DNA from: Nitrospinota bacterium
GTDB lineage: Bacteria; Nitrospinota; Nitrospinia; Nitrospinales; VA-1
Reading direction: 5' to 3'
Assembly: GCA_013349585.1 (NCBI GenBank)
Contig: DUZG01000005.1
Location: forward strand, 1 to 62,351
DNA length: 62,351 bases
Shown here: piece by piece, positions 10,632 to 20,085 of the stretch
Layout: each line of letters begins with the position of its first letter
Numbering within the stretch: the stretch's first letter is position 1
Notes under the pieces: model-generated
What the model was told of the DNA's origin: nothing
The model's input: the letters and a program-made list of their open reading frames with translations, nothing else
Database searches by the model: none
Position numbers and translations under genes: made by a program

Positions 10632-11767
10632 ATGGATGCGTTTTTTGTATCTGTTGAAGAGGTGCTCGATCCGTCTCTGAAAAACAAGCCTTTAGTTGTA
10701 GTCAGAAGCGTCGAAGAAAGAGGTGTTGTATCTGCTGCATCCTATGCTGCGAGAAAATGCGGCTTTCATCCTGCCATTCCGATTGCGATAGCAAAACGCC
10801 TTTGTCCACACGCTATTTTTTTACGCAGTTCGCATCGACTCTACAGTGAATATTCGGCCAAGGTATTCGAGATTCTCAGAAATTATTCTCCCCTGGTTGA
10901 ACCGATGTCCCTCGACGAGGCATTTGTTGATTTAACAGGATGTGGAAGATTGCATAGCCCGATTCTAAAAACAGCCGAAACAATTCGCAACGAGATACGC
11001 GACCGATTCGGACTCAATGCCTCCATCGGTATTGCCACAAACAAGCTCATGGCGAAAACTGCTTCGGCTTATTGCAAATATTGTGGATCGCGCTAGCTAA
11101 AGAACAACAGTTCCTCTCCTCGCGCCACTTCCTATAAAACGCATCCCGGGGATTGGCCCCAAAGGCTGCGCCAAGTTGAATCGTATGGGTGTCAAATTGA
11201 TTGTCGATCTTACACGCTTGCCACTGGAAATACTTGAAGAGACTCATGGTAAATGGGGTGCATCACTTTACCGAAAAGCAAGGGGGATCAGCAGCAGTCC
11301 GTTCAATTCAGAAACCGAAGACCCTCATTCTATCAGCCGGGAAAAGACTTTCACTACGGATTTCATGGACCCACTATTGCTCGAGTCAACACTCAGTTAT
11401 CTGACAGAAAAAACCGCAGCGCAACTTCGAAGTAATGGATTGTTTGCAAGAACAGTTACGTTAAAGCTAAGATAGCTCTGATTTTAAGACAGTGACTCGT
11501 TCCCATACTTTAGGCTGACCAACGGCGGCGGATCACACGCTTTTAAAGAATGTGGCAAATTTGTTCCATAAAACTTTTAACCGCAAGACGCGAGTACGTC
11601 TGATCGGAGTTTCACTTTCTTCTATTACGGCGCATCCTTACCATCAAGAAGATTTGTTCGACCTGAAAGATGTCGAACGCTGAGACAGGCTTTATAGGGG
11701 CATTGACCGGATACGTAAAAAATACGGATTCCGTTCCATCCTCCGCGCCACCAGTCACTCGGAGTAA
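10632..11767 (+). pseudogene. dinB: DNA polymerase IV (DinB), degraded
   Basis: Y-family polymerase similarity runs from MDAFFVSVE (metal-binding Asp) through SLDEAFVDL (catalytic Asp-Glu) and GIATNKLMAKTAS in one frame, which ends at 11096. It resumes in another frame with RIPGIGPKG, the thumb and little-finger segments (EKTFTTDF, TVTLKLR) up to a stop at 11475. A third frame follows (SDFKTVTRSHTL... RVRLIGVSLS... RIRKKYGF), with in-frame TGA codons at 11515 and 11681, ending at 11767. At least two frameshifts and two nonsense codons make it non-functional. It lies 50 bases after lexA, as expected for an SOS-regulated lesion-bypass polymerase. Confidence 0.92.
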
Positions 11768-11842
11768 GACCAATAGGTCAACACAGAAATGAGCAAACCT
11801 ATATTATTACGTTTCTAGAAATATTTTTTAAGTGACTCCAAA

Positions 11843-12976
11843 ATGAATTTTGAAAACATAAGAAAAGAGTTTCCAGTAACGGATGAGTTTATTTTTTTCG
11901 ATCATGCCAGAGTTGCGCCTTTGCCGGAACGAGTGCGAAAAGCAGTCACTGCTTTTGTCGATGACGCTACTCTTTTTGGCACGGTTCATTACGAAACCTG
12001 GATACTTGAGTTGGAGCGCACCCGGAAAAAATTTTCACAACTCATCAACGCCGATATAGATGAAGTGGCTTTCGTTAAAAACACTTCGGAAGGAATTTCT
12101 ATTGTTGCGAATGGATTCGACTGGCAGCCGGGCGACAATGTTGTCATCCCTAGTATCGAGTTCCCCGCCAACGTTTACCCCTGGTGGAACTTGAGACAAA
12201 GGGGTGTTGAAACGCGCATGGTGAAATCCATTGAAGCACGAGTTCTCTTCGATGATTTGATAAAACAAGTCGACGACAGAACGCGAATACTCTCCATCAG
12301 TTCTGTGGAATGCAACAGTGGATTTAGAAGCGATCTCAATCGCCTGGGTGCCTTTTGCAAAGAAAAAGGAGTTCTATTTTTTGTAGACGCCATTCAGAGT
12401 CTTGGTGCCTTACCTATGGATGTAAAAAAAGATCACATCGATTTTCTTTCTGCGGATGGACATAAGTGGATGCTGAGCGTTGAAGGACTGGGAGGATTTT
12501 ACATATCAAAAAGGGTGGTGGATAGAATCCGTCCTGTGACAATGGGCTGGGGTAACGTGGTCAACGCAGCAAATTTTATGGACTATGATTTCACTCTCAA
12601 AAAAGATGCAAAAAAATTCGAAGAAGGAACGCCCAACACGATGAGCATTCACGCATTCGGTGCTGCACTAGATTTACTGCTTGAGGTAGGTATCGATAAT
12701 ATCGAAAAACGCTTGATGAACCTGGGGGATTGTATAATTACTGAATTGAACCGACGGGATATTAAAATTTACAGTTCCACATTTTCAGAGGAGCGTTCTG
12801 GAAATATTTCGTTCACCTTGGATAAAGATGTTGGCCCTCTCTATTCGTATATGATGGAAAACAAAGTCAAACTTACGGTGCGAGATGGATTGGTGCGTTT
12901 TTCTCCACATTTCTATAACAACGAAGACGAAATACTAAAGGTTTTTGACCTGCTGGATGGGTATTTAAAAAATTAA
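11843..12976 (+). CDS. Class V aminotransferase (cysteine desulfurase/isopenicillin epimerase-like)
   Basis: A 377-residue fold-type I PLP enzyme. The N-terminal FIFFDHARVAPLPERV, a phosphate-binding KNTSEGIS segment, VDAIQSLGALPMDV (Asp contacting the PLP nitrogen) and the Schiff-base lysine in SADGHKWML are all present. So is an EEGTPN motif near the C-terminal domain. The sequence lies in the NifS/SufS/CsdA superfamily, but no clear persulfide cysteine loop is seen. That favours an isopenicillin-N-epimerase-like or selenocysteine-lyase-like member over a true cysteine desulfurase. The substrate is unknown. No Shine-Dalgarno is obvious before the ATG. Confidence 0.82.
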   Translation: MNFENIRKEFPVTDEFIFFDHARVAPLPERVRKAVTAFVDDATLFGTVHYETWILELERTRKKFSQLINADIDEVAFVKNTSEGISIVANGFDWQPGDNVVIPSIEFPANVYPWWNLRQRGVETRMVKSIEARVLFDDLIKQVDDRTRILSISSVECNSGFRSDLNRLGAFCKEKGVLFFVDAIQSLGALPMDVKKDHIDFLSADGHKWMLSVEGLGGFYISKRVVDRIRPVTMGWGNVVNAANFMDYDFTLKKDAKKFEEGTPNTMSIHAFGAALDLLLEVGIDNIEKRLMNLGDCIITELNRRDIKIYSSTFSEERSGNISFTLDKDVGPLYSYMMENKVKLTVRDGLVRFSPHFYNNEDEILKVFDLLDGYLKN

Positions 12977-12998
12977 AACTCTAGGTGAGGAACTAACT

Positions 12999-14288
12999 CT
13001 AAACCCCAGAAAAATGGGTCACGAAGTTTTTCAATTTTTCTTTGGTTTGGATTCGTTGGGCAAGTTTGACAGCCTCTTCTTTGCTGTCAAATCGGTCTAC
13101 CTGAACGCGATAGGTTTTTTTTGCGTTACGGGTGACAAAGGCATCATAGCCTTTTTTCTTAAGAGATTGTGCCAGCTTCTTTGCATAGGCTTTGGTTTTA
13201 TATGCACCCACCTGAATAGTGTATAGCAACGGTTTTTTAGGTTCGGACTGCCTGCTCACAGAGTTTGACTGGGTCGCCGGTGGAACTTCTTTATATTCTA
13301 TTACTATTTCGGGTTCAGGAATTGTAGCACGAAAGGAACTCATTGGAACAAGTTCTACCGGTTGAGATCGCTTGATTTCATTTTTTCCCGTCAGGGGACT
13401 CATTTCAGATTCTACTAGATTGGTTTCTTTGACAGGTAAAGGGGTGTACTTTATATTTTGTCCAGCTGGAATACTTGCAGGTATAACTGCAACCTCAGGT
13501 GCTTCCATACCAAAATCAGACAATTCTGATTCTTCATCCAGAACCAAAGCCTGTTGCCATTCGGATTTGAGTTGTTGCAGTTCTTCAATTTTTTTCAAAT
13601 CGCTGGTGGCATTTTTTGCAATCACCGGTTCTTCGAACTGGCTGTCTTTGCTGGCTTCATTGGGGTGTTTTATCAGCGAGGTTAGCTTGTCCACCATATT
13701 GGAAGTCATGCGGCGAAGGTTAAACTTGTTGGTAACGAACTGAATCGGTGCGAGGATCGCTGTGGTGATGCCCGTCGGAATTTTCCCGATTCCCGAGAAA
13801 TCCTTCTCGGTCTGTTCTGCCCGCCAAAGAATCTCGCCACTCCTAGTATCCACCATTTGCACGGAGACACTCAGTTCAATGGAGGAGTGCACGATTAAAT
13901 AAGATCGTTCTACTTTATTGATACGACTGAAAACGATAGCGTCCACCCCCAAAATTTCTCCAAACTGCATGGGGTTGATAGTTAAATAGTTTGACGGGTC
14001 TGCCAGCTTGTTCTGCTTCAATAATCCATCAACGACATAGCGCTCCAGTAACTGAAATTTAGACTGTTTAAGGTTGGCATACAAACCCAGACGAAACATT
14101 TCAGCCATTTCTTTTTGTCCCGCATCACTTATCTCGATAGGAAGAATAGCAACGGTCTGGTTTTTGGAAAGAGCCATTAGGTTGCCCGCAACCTTTGTCT
14201 GTAAATCGCTAGCGCAGGCGGAAATGGACAGAGCTAGGAGCCCAATCAACAACCCTTGCAAAAAATTATTGTATTGCCTTTTTTTCAT
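12999..14288 (-). CDS. Outer-membrane lipoprotein, GNA1162/CsgG-like with C-terminal SPOR domain
   Basis: A 429-residue protein. A signal peptide ends in a lipobox (ALSISAC, acylated Cys about residue 26). Next is a domain like the GNA1162/CsgG-type lipoproteins (VAILPIEISDAG, GEILGVDAIVFSRI, MVDTRSGEILWRAE; about residues 45-200). A low-complexity linker follows. The last 75 residues form a SPOR domain (YTIQVGAYKTKAYAKKLA... YRVQVDRFDSKEEA), which binds denuded peptidoglycan at division sites. It is probably a periplasm-facing envelope lipoprotein. Its start overlaps the stop of its paralogue upstream by four bases, so the two are co-translated. Confidence 0.75.
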   Translation of the reverse strand: MKKRQYNNFLQGLLIGLLALSISACASDLQTKVAGNLMALSKNQTVAILPIEISDAGQKEMAEMFRLGLYANLKQSKFQLLERYVVDGLLKQNKLADPSNYLTINPMQFGEILGVDAIVFSRINKVERSYLIVHSSIELSVSVQMVDTRSGEILWRAEQTEKDFSGIGKIPTGITTAILAPIQFVTNKFNLRRMTSNMVDKLTSLIKHPNEASKDSQFEEPVIAKNATSDLKKIEELQQLKSEWQQALVLDEESELSDFGMEAPEVAVIPASIPAGQNIKYTPLPVKETNLVESEMSPLTGKNEIKRSQPVELVPMSSFRATIPEPEIVIEYKEVPPATQSNSVSRQSEPKKPLLYTIQVGAYKTKAYAKKLAQSLKKKGYDAFVTRNAKKTYRVQVDRFDSKEEAVKLAQRIQTKEKLKNFVTHFSGV

Positions 14289-15307
14289 AAATCAGATGAT
14301 TTTTCTATTTGAGCCATTCCACTTTTATAAAACCTTTTGCCTGCCAGCCCCTGTGAGTTCTTTAAAGTCCCAATTATTAGAGCACTCGTAATTTCATCTT
14401 TTTCCTGCACGATATAGTGGCCTGAATACATCCCGGGGACAATTTCCTTAAGCGGGATATTCGACTTCCAACTGCCAATTCCAAAAGAACCTTTTAGACC
14501 TGGGTCGCCTTTAAGGTTCACATATATTTGATCATTAGGTTGAAGTTTCTGGCTGGGCTTCAGGTTTGTTTCGATACTTGTGATTTGAGGTAATCGAATT
14601 TTTTCCTGCCAGGCCCCGGGAGGGTCAGGAATTTCTTTCATAATACCGATCGAAAACATTTCGGCGGTTTTATAAAGTACCTGATTAACTTTCACATTCG
14701 CCATTTGATCCTGGATAATTCCAACGACGGTTGGAGAAAGTATTCCAGAATAGGTGCTCTCTGTATGTTCAGTCTCCCAAAGTGTTTCACCGGTTCTCAA
14801 ATCGAGCATTACGATTTTTGCCTTAATGGAGGTCTCGGCGTGAATTCCACCGGTAAAATTACTGGTATCGAGCACCTGGCCTTTGATCACTGCATCAACA
14901 CCCAGAATAGCTCTTAGTCTTTCCGGACTAAGCTCAAGAACTTTTTTGAATTTTCTCATCCCAGCCGCCTGTAGCTTGGAATCTATAGTTTCCAGCGGGA
15001 TGTCTACATAGCCTAGATAGCTGAAATAGTTAAAGAAGCATTCTCGAAACAATTTATGCGCAGGAATACCTTCCGGCGTAGGGCCTGCAAGCGTAAAAGG
15101 CAATATCGCCACCGTTCTGGGATGTATATTGGGATGATCTAGGTTTTTACGGATTTTCAAGTCAACTGTTCCGCAACCGCCTAGTATGCCGATCATTAGA
15201 ACAATAAAAATGAATATTTTTCGTAACAACAAGTTTCGTCTCACAGCAGACAGGCCTTGGCATAAAATATTGAATAATTTGGACTGTTTGCACATTTTAG
15301 GATACAT
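14285..15307 (-). CDS. GNA1162/CsgG-like lipoprotein
   Basis: A 340-residue protein with a long N-terminal region, a hydrophobic segment (IFIFIVLMIGILGGC) ending in a lipobox, and a domain parallel to that of the next gene: TVAILPFTLAG, LRAILGVDAVIKGQV, MLDLRTGETLWETEH. These are the recurring features of GNA1162/CsgG-type lipoproteins that assemble in the outer membrane. The C-terminal third (NDQIYVNLKGDPG... GMYSGHYIV) looks like a separate beta-rich domain. It ends four bases into the paralogue that carries a SPOR domain. The true start may lie downstream of the annotated ATG, since 45 residues is long for a signal peptide. Confidence 0.7.
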   Translation of the reverse strand: MYPKMCKQSKLFNILCQGLSAVRRNLLLRKIFIFIVLMIGILGGCGTVDLKIRKNLDHPNIHPRTVAILPFTLAGPTPEGIPAHKLFRECFFNYFSYLGYVDIPLETIDSKLQAAGMRKFKKVLELSPERLRAILGVDAVIKGQVLDTSNFTGGIHAETSIKAKIVMLDLRTGETLWETEHTESTYSGILSPTVVGIIQDQMANVKVNQVLYKTAEMFSIGIMKEIPDPPGAWQEKIRLPQITSIETNLKPSQKLQPNDQIYVNLKGDPGLKGSFGIGSWKSNIPLKEIVPGMYSGHYIVQEKDEITSALIIGTLKNSQGLAGKRFYKSGMAQIEKSSDL

Positions 15308-15622
15308 CTACTATATGAAATCGACTTAAATTTGTCAATATTTTAAATAACTTGTTTAAATTTATAGCTTCTTGGCATGACCCTAGAGTTCAACCAAAAA
15401 CAAGTGAAGTTGCAAAACAGTCCAAAAATTCGCATTCCGTTTATATTCTCTATCGGTTTAAATAGAACCCGATGTGAAAAGCAGATTTGTAACCTCACGA
15501 TAAAAACGGGCTTATTTATTGAACTAAATTGCAAAATAATAGTTCATACACGATGCTTGATTGCATCGAGTATATTTGATAAAGTTGACGACTAAAGAGA
15601 ATGAATTCAACTTTTGAGGTTT
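15308..15622. other. AT-rich divergent intergenic region
   Basis: About 315 bases between the divergent lipoprotein pair and mlaC. It is AT-rich and must carry promoters for both directions, but no hexamer pair with proper spacing, RNA gene or repeat stands out. Confidence 0.4.
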
Positions 15623-16249
15623 ATGATGATAAGAAGAATTTTACCGGTCGTCCTTTTCTTTTTCCTATTTAGTCTTGCGGGAGAAGTGTTTGCAGCATCA
15701 GAAATTACCTCAGACGTAAAGCAGACCATTGATAAGGTTCTTGAGATCGTCGCCGATGTAAAATTAAAGAAAAATCCCTCCCTCAGAAGAGAAAAACTTC
15801 GAGAAACTATTGGTCTTCGTTTCAATTATAAGCAGATGGTCATGCGCTCTCTGGCAAAAAACTACAAGTCCCGGACCGATAAGGAACGCGAAGAATTTAC
15901 GGGATTGTTCAAAAGGCTTCTTGAGAACTCCTACGCCACTAAAATTGAAAACTACCAGAACGAAACGATCAAATATGTGGGGGAACAGGTCAAGGGAAAT
16001 TATGCGCTAGTTAAAACCCAAATTGTCCGTAAAGATGGCACCATCGATGTGGATTACAAGTTAATCAATGAAGAAGGCATATGGATGGTTTATGACTTTG
16101 TAATAGAAGAGGTTAGCTTAATTCGCAATTACCGCTCGCAGTTTAGCAAAATTATACAAACCGAATCCTACGATGCTTTGGTTTCCAAATTGAGCAATAA
16201 AATTAATGACTTGGAGGCAAGTCAGAATAAAGATTCTGAAAACCTTTAA
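15623..16249 (+). CDS. mlaC: MlaC/Ttg2D-family periplasmic phospholipid-binding protein
   Basis: About 208 residues with a signal peptide (ILPVVLFFFLFSLAGEVFA) and the MlaC/toluene-tolerance domain: RREKLRETIGLRFNYKQM, SLAKNYKSRTDKEREEF, and DYKLINEEGIWMVYDFVIEEVSLIRNYRSQF, the diagnostic core. MlaC proteins ferry phospholipids between the outer membrane and an inner-membrane complex, and a subfamily (HpnM) accompanies hopanoid genes. The ATG pair at 15623/15626 follows a GAGG ribosome-binding site. No MlaFEDB genes are nearby. Instead a GHMP kinase follows after 3 bases, and an RND exporter lies beyond it on the other strand. Confidence 0.85.
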   Translation: MMIRRILPVVLFFFLFSLAGEVFAASEITSDVKQTIDKVLEIVADVKLKKNPSLRREKLRETIGLRFNYKQMVMRSLAKNYKSRTDKEREEFTGLFKRLLENSYATKIENYQNETIKYVGEQVKGNYALVKTQIVRKDGTIDVDYKLINEEGIWMVYDFVIEEVSLIRNYRSQFSKIIQTESYDALVSKLSNKINDLEASQNKDSENL

Positions 16250-16252
16250 CGG

Positions 16253-17269
16253 GTGCCAGGAAAACTCCTCTTGATAACAACTTCCGCACCCACCCGCATT
16301 GATTTAGCCGGAGGCACTCTGGATATCTGGCCGTTGCATCTTTTTTTTGGCAACGCCCCTACCCTCAATGCAGCCATTGATCTATATGCCACAGTTGAAA
16401 TATCTTCCCGAAAAGATAAGCGCATTATTCTTCGTTCCCGAGATTTGAATTTAGAAGACTCCTTTTCTTCGTTAAGCGCGTTGCCAGAAAATCATCCCCT
16501 TGAGCTAATAACACGGACGCTGAAATTTTATGCTCCAAAATCGGGGCTGGAACTCTCTACGAACTGTCAAGCTCCGCAAGGTTCGGGGATCGGGGGTTCA
16601 TCGGCCTTAAACATTGCCTTGCATGGTGCGCTGAACAAGTTCACAGGCAAGAAATATAGCAAGCAAGAAATGATTGAGATTGCCAGGAACATTGAAACCC
16701 AGGTGATCCGTGTCCCAGCAGGATGTCAGGATTATTTCCCAGCCATGTATGGGGGGGTCAGGTCCGTCAACCCAGGGTTTTTAGGCATCGATACAAAAAC
16801 TCTTCCTGTAAAACCAAAAGAACTCACTCGGCATTTTGTGCTTTGCTATACCGGAAAGCCAAGAAACTCCGGCATCAATAACTGGGAGGTCACCAAAAAA
16901 TCCCTGGACGGGGATAAAAAAGTGATCCGTCATTTAGGTACCATCCGCGACTGCGCTCTGGAAATGCATCAGCTATTAATAAAGGGTCGTATTTCTGGCA
17001 TCGCCCCTATTTTTTCCAGGGAATGGCGAGCTCGCAAACAATTAGCCCCCACCATAACCACTCCACAAATGGAAAAGCTGATTCGTTCCGCACTGAAAAA
17101 AGGAGCATTCGCAGCAAAGGTCTGTGGTGCAGGCGGCGGTGGTTGCGTGGCATTCATCGTCCCACCTGGTAAAAAACAACTCATCATCGATGAATTGAAT
17201 CTTCAAGGCGGCAAGGTATTGCCATTCCAATTTGTCTCCCGTGGGCAAGTGACGAGCCGCCAAAAGTAA
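16253..17269 (+). CDS. GHMP-family sugar kinase (HddA/galactokinase-like)
   Basis: A 338-residue kinase of the GHMP fold: an N-terminal APTRIDLAGGTLDIWP, the ATP-binding glycine-rich loop APQGSGIGGSSAL (about residue 107), GCQDYFPAMYGGV, and the C-terminal motif KVCGAGGGGCVAFIV. APTRIDLAGG and the Asp-rich active site resemble D-glycero-D-manno-heptose-7-phosphate kinases and fucose/galactose kinases, so a sugar-1- or 7-phosphate is the likely product. GTG is the start, three bases after the mlaC stop, implying coupling. Whether it serves LPS heptose synthesis cannot be fixed here: no GmhA or GmhB lies in the window, though a GT9 transferase does, some 35 kb away. Confidence 0.82.
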   Translation: MPGKLLLITTSAPTRIDLAGGTLDIWPLHLFFGNAPTLNAAIDLYATVEISSRKDKRIILRSRDLNLEDSFSSLSALPENHPLELITRTLKFYAPKSGLELSTNCQAPQGSGIGGSSALNIALHGALNKFTGKKYSKQEMIEIARNIETQVIRVPAGCQDYFPAMYGGVRSVNPGFLGIDTKTLPVKPKELTRHFVLCYTGKPRNSGINNWEVTKKSLDGDKKVIRHLGTIRDCALEMHQLLIKGRISGIAPIFSREWRARKQLAPTITTPQMEKLIRSALKKGAFAAKVCGAGGGGCVAFIVPPGKKQLIIDELNLQGGKVLPFQFVSRGQVTSRQK

Positions 17270-17410
17270 TAGATCCATTTCTTTACTGCGAGACAATCCC
17301 GCTTCTGAATAGAATAATTATCAAGCTCTTAAGGATCGACCTACGAAAATACTGGCGAACTTATAGTTGAAGGTCAACAGCCTATTTTAGCTTTATGGGC
17401 ATTGCCCTAT

Positions 17411-19903
17411 TCAACCGTGGCCCGGTAGAGGGCGAAAAACGACTATCAGGAGAGGAAGCAGGGTGAGAGCCCCTAACAGGGCTATTACCATTGCTGCTCC
17501 TGTCAACAACCCGAAATAGATAGTAGGCATAAACTCGGAAAAAGCCAGAATGGAAAAACCCAGAGTGATAGTCACCGAGGTGTAGTACATGGCTTTTCCG
17601 ATGCTTCCATGGCAACGATCCATTGTCGCCCTGTAGTTTTGATCTACCTTGAATTCTGTTTGAAAGCGATGAATATAATGAATTGTATCGTCCACTGCTA
17701 TTCCCACGGTAATAGCCGCAATGGTGATGGTCATCATGTCGAGTGGAATACCTAACCAACCCATGAGGCTAAGTACTGTTCCTGCAGCAAGGAGGTTTGG
17801 AATAATTCCTATCAGCGCAAGGGAAAAGCTTTTGAACAAAATCATAAACATGAACATGATAGCGAAAAAGACCACGCCGATAGTAAGGATTTGTGACCGA
17901 TAAAGGCTCTGCAACATATTGTTGTACAACACAACCATTCCGGTAAACTGGATGGTTTCGGGAGCAAACTTTAACTCTTCTACCAAATGATGTCTAATTT
18001 TTTCGATAAGATCAGAACGGCGCAAGTTGGGGTTTGATTCGATCAACCTCATATTGATATGGATCTGGTTGGCATCTTTCGATAAATAGGGGTTCACTAA
18101 AGAGTCTTTGACATTTTCTGGCATGAGCTTTCTGATAAGAACCAGATCATAGTCATCGGGTTTCCTGCCCTTGTCCAGTTGAGCGAAAACCTTGATCAAT
18201 GTTGAAATCGATTGCACCTTGCCCACTTCTGGCAGGCTTTCCAGATAATCGTGAATTTTTTCCACGCGATCCAGCATATTGGAATTGAACCAATAATTTA
18301 TTTCAGCTGTATCTCCTTCGTCTGCAAAAGGATCGTCAAACTCCTCTTCCTCTTTGTTTTGTTCGTCTTCTTTAAGATAATCAAAGTACTTTTGGTCCGG
18401 ATTCATCACGATATTCAAGGGAGTGGTGCCGCCCAATTGCTGGTCGATGATTTCCATTCCTTTGTAAATTTCAGTATCGCTTTTAAAATGATCGATGAAT
18501 CGGTTTTCAACTTCCAGCTTTGAAATACCGACACCACTAACCACGGCCAGCAATATGGACCCAAAAAGAATAATTTTATGATGGCGATTGGTAAATGCCG
18601 CAATAGACAAGGTGAAACCACGGGTACTATCTTTCCCTGAACCTGGTACCTCAGGACTTAAAAGCACAAGTGCTGCCGGAAAAAATATAAAATTCAGGGC
18701 GAAGGACACCGAAATTCCAAGAGTCATTATCCAGCCGAAATCAATGACAGGGCGAATACCGCTGACTAAAAGAGAGGAAAAAGCGACAACAGTTGTGATG
18801 GAAGTATAAAAGCAAGGCTGGGCCATGAAATCTATCGTTTGCTTTACGAGTTGCTTTTGACTTTGTCCAGGGTTGCCATCGTTTAAATCCTGATACCTCA
18901 CGATAAGATGGATGATCAGGGACATGGTGATGATGAGCAGTATAGAAATGAAGTTAGAAGAAATAACCGTCACCCGCCAATCCATCAACCCAAGAAACCC
19001 AATCATAACGACGACTGTTATGAGACAGGAACCCACCGGCAATGCCACCCATCGCATTTTCTTGAAAAACAGGCTGAGCATCAGAATGAGAAAAGCGATG
19101 ACACCCAGCCCAAACGTTTTCAGATCGTGTTCGATGAAGCCAATCATATCTGAGGTGATCATGGGCACACCGCCCAAAAACATTTCTGCGTTGGCGCGGT
19201 GCTTATCCATAATATCGCGAACTGCTTGGATGACATGGTCTTCCTTATCAAGAACGCTGGCATGGTAATCGCGAAATTCTTTTTGCGCCTTTAAGAACTT
19301 GGCTTCATCATTCGCAGTAAAATCAGCACTGTTTATTTTTTCTCTGAGATCATTTCTCTGATAAAGAAGTTCGAAATATTTTTCATCGCGTTTAAAATTA
19401 ACGCGGATGATGGTGGTTTTCCCATCCGGACTCATCAACAGGTTTTTATAAATCGGGCTTTCAAGAAACTCTTTTCGCGCCAGTTCCCGATCCATCCCTG
19501 GTGTTTCCAAGGTACGAATATCGGTCGCCAACTTGCCAATCTCTACCCTGGGACTGTTCAGCAGAGGGACATTTAATATATTGTCTATGGAATGAATGCC
19601 ATCAAGTGTCGACAACTCATCACTGAGAGCCTTCATATCTGCAAGCACCTCATCGGACATCAAGTCTTTTTTCGGCGAATAGGTGATGACTAGAAAATCA
19701 TCGGACCCATAAACCTTGCTTATCTTTCGGTAATATTCGAGGGCGTTGTCATTTTCCAGAACCAGAGATTCTGCAGACGCATCGAGCTTGAACTTGGGGA
19801 TGTGATAGGAGAATCCGGCGACCACCAGAGTAACGAAAACTAGCGCCCAAACAGGTTTTTCAATGACCCATTTGAAATACATGTTCGATAATTTTTTTTT
19901 CAA
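17411..19903 (-). CDS. RND-superfamily exporter (MMPL/HAE3 type)
   Basis: An 830-residue integral membrane protein with the duplicated RND layout. There is one N-terminal membrane helix (WALVFVTLVVAGFSY), a large periplasmic loop (about 35-250) and a five-helix bundle with an SSD-like core (FGLGVIAFLILMLSLFF...). A second helix near 440, a second periplasmic loop with an acidic stretch, and a final five-helix bundle (TITIAAITVGIAVDDTIHYIHRF) complete it. The motif AVDDTIH carries the conserved acidic pair of proton relay. HAE3/MMPL members move lipids, hopanoids or hydrophobic compounds. It is convergent with the mlaC-GHMP kinase pair. Substrate unknown. Confidence 0.85.
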   Translation of the reverse strand: MKKKLSNMYFKWVIEKPVWALVFVTLVVAGFSYHIPKFKLDASAESLVLENDNALEYYRKISKVYGSDDFLVITYSPKKDLMSDEVLADMKALSDELSTLDGIHSIDNILNVPLLNSPRVEIGKLATDIRTLETPGMDRELARKEFLESPIYKNLLMSPDGKTTIIRVNFKRDEKYFELLYQRNDLREKINSADFTANDEAKFLKAQKEFRDYHASVLDKEDHVIQAVRDIMDKHRANAEMFLGGVPMITSDMIGFIEHDLKTFGLGVIAFLILMLSLFFKKMRWVALPVGSCLITVVVMIGFLGLMDWRVTVISSNFISILLIITMSLIIHLIVRYQDLNDGNPGQSQKQLVKQTIDFMAQPCFYTSITTVVAFSSLLVSGIRPVIDFGWIMTLGISVSFALNFIFFPAALVLLSPEVPGSGKDSTRGFTLSIAAFTNRHHKIILFGSILLAVVSGVGISKLEVENRFIDHFKSDTEIYKGMEIIDQQLGGTTPLNIVMNPDQKYFDYLKEDEQNKEEEEFDDPFADEGDTAEINYWFNSNMLDRVEKIHDYLESLPEVGKVQSISTLIKVFAQLDKGRKPDDYDLVLIRKLMPENVKDSLVNPYLSKDANQIHINMRLIESNPNLRRSDLIEKIRHHLVEELKFAPETIQFTGMVVLYNNMLQSLYRSQILTIGVVFFAIMFMFMILFKSFSLALIGIIPNLLAAGTVLSLMGWLGIPLDMMTITIAAITVGIAVDDTIHYIHRFQTEFKVDQNYRATMDRCHGSIGKAMYYTSVTITLGFSILAFSEFMPTIYFGLLTGAAMVIALLGALTLLPLLIVVFRPLPGHG

Positions 19904-20085
19904 AGGGATCGTCCGATATTAGTTTGAGGTGTTTTGTCCGCTCTAAATTCCGTGCGCGTAGTCGGGATTTATTTTATACTTAACTGGAGATTGTGCCAAT
20001 AGATAAAATAAACCTTTTAAGAGCTTTATTTCTGGGCATACTGAATCCGGCGATTTTTTTATGGCTTCTATAGGACGATAAATTT

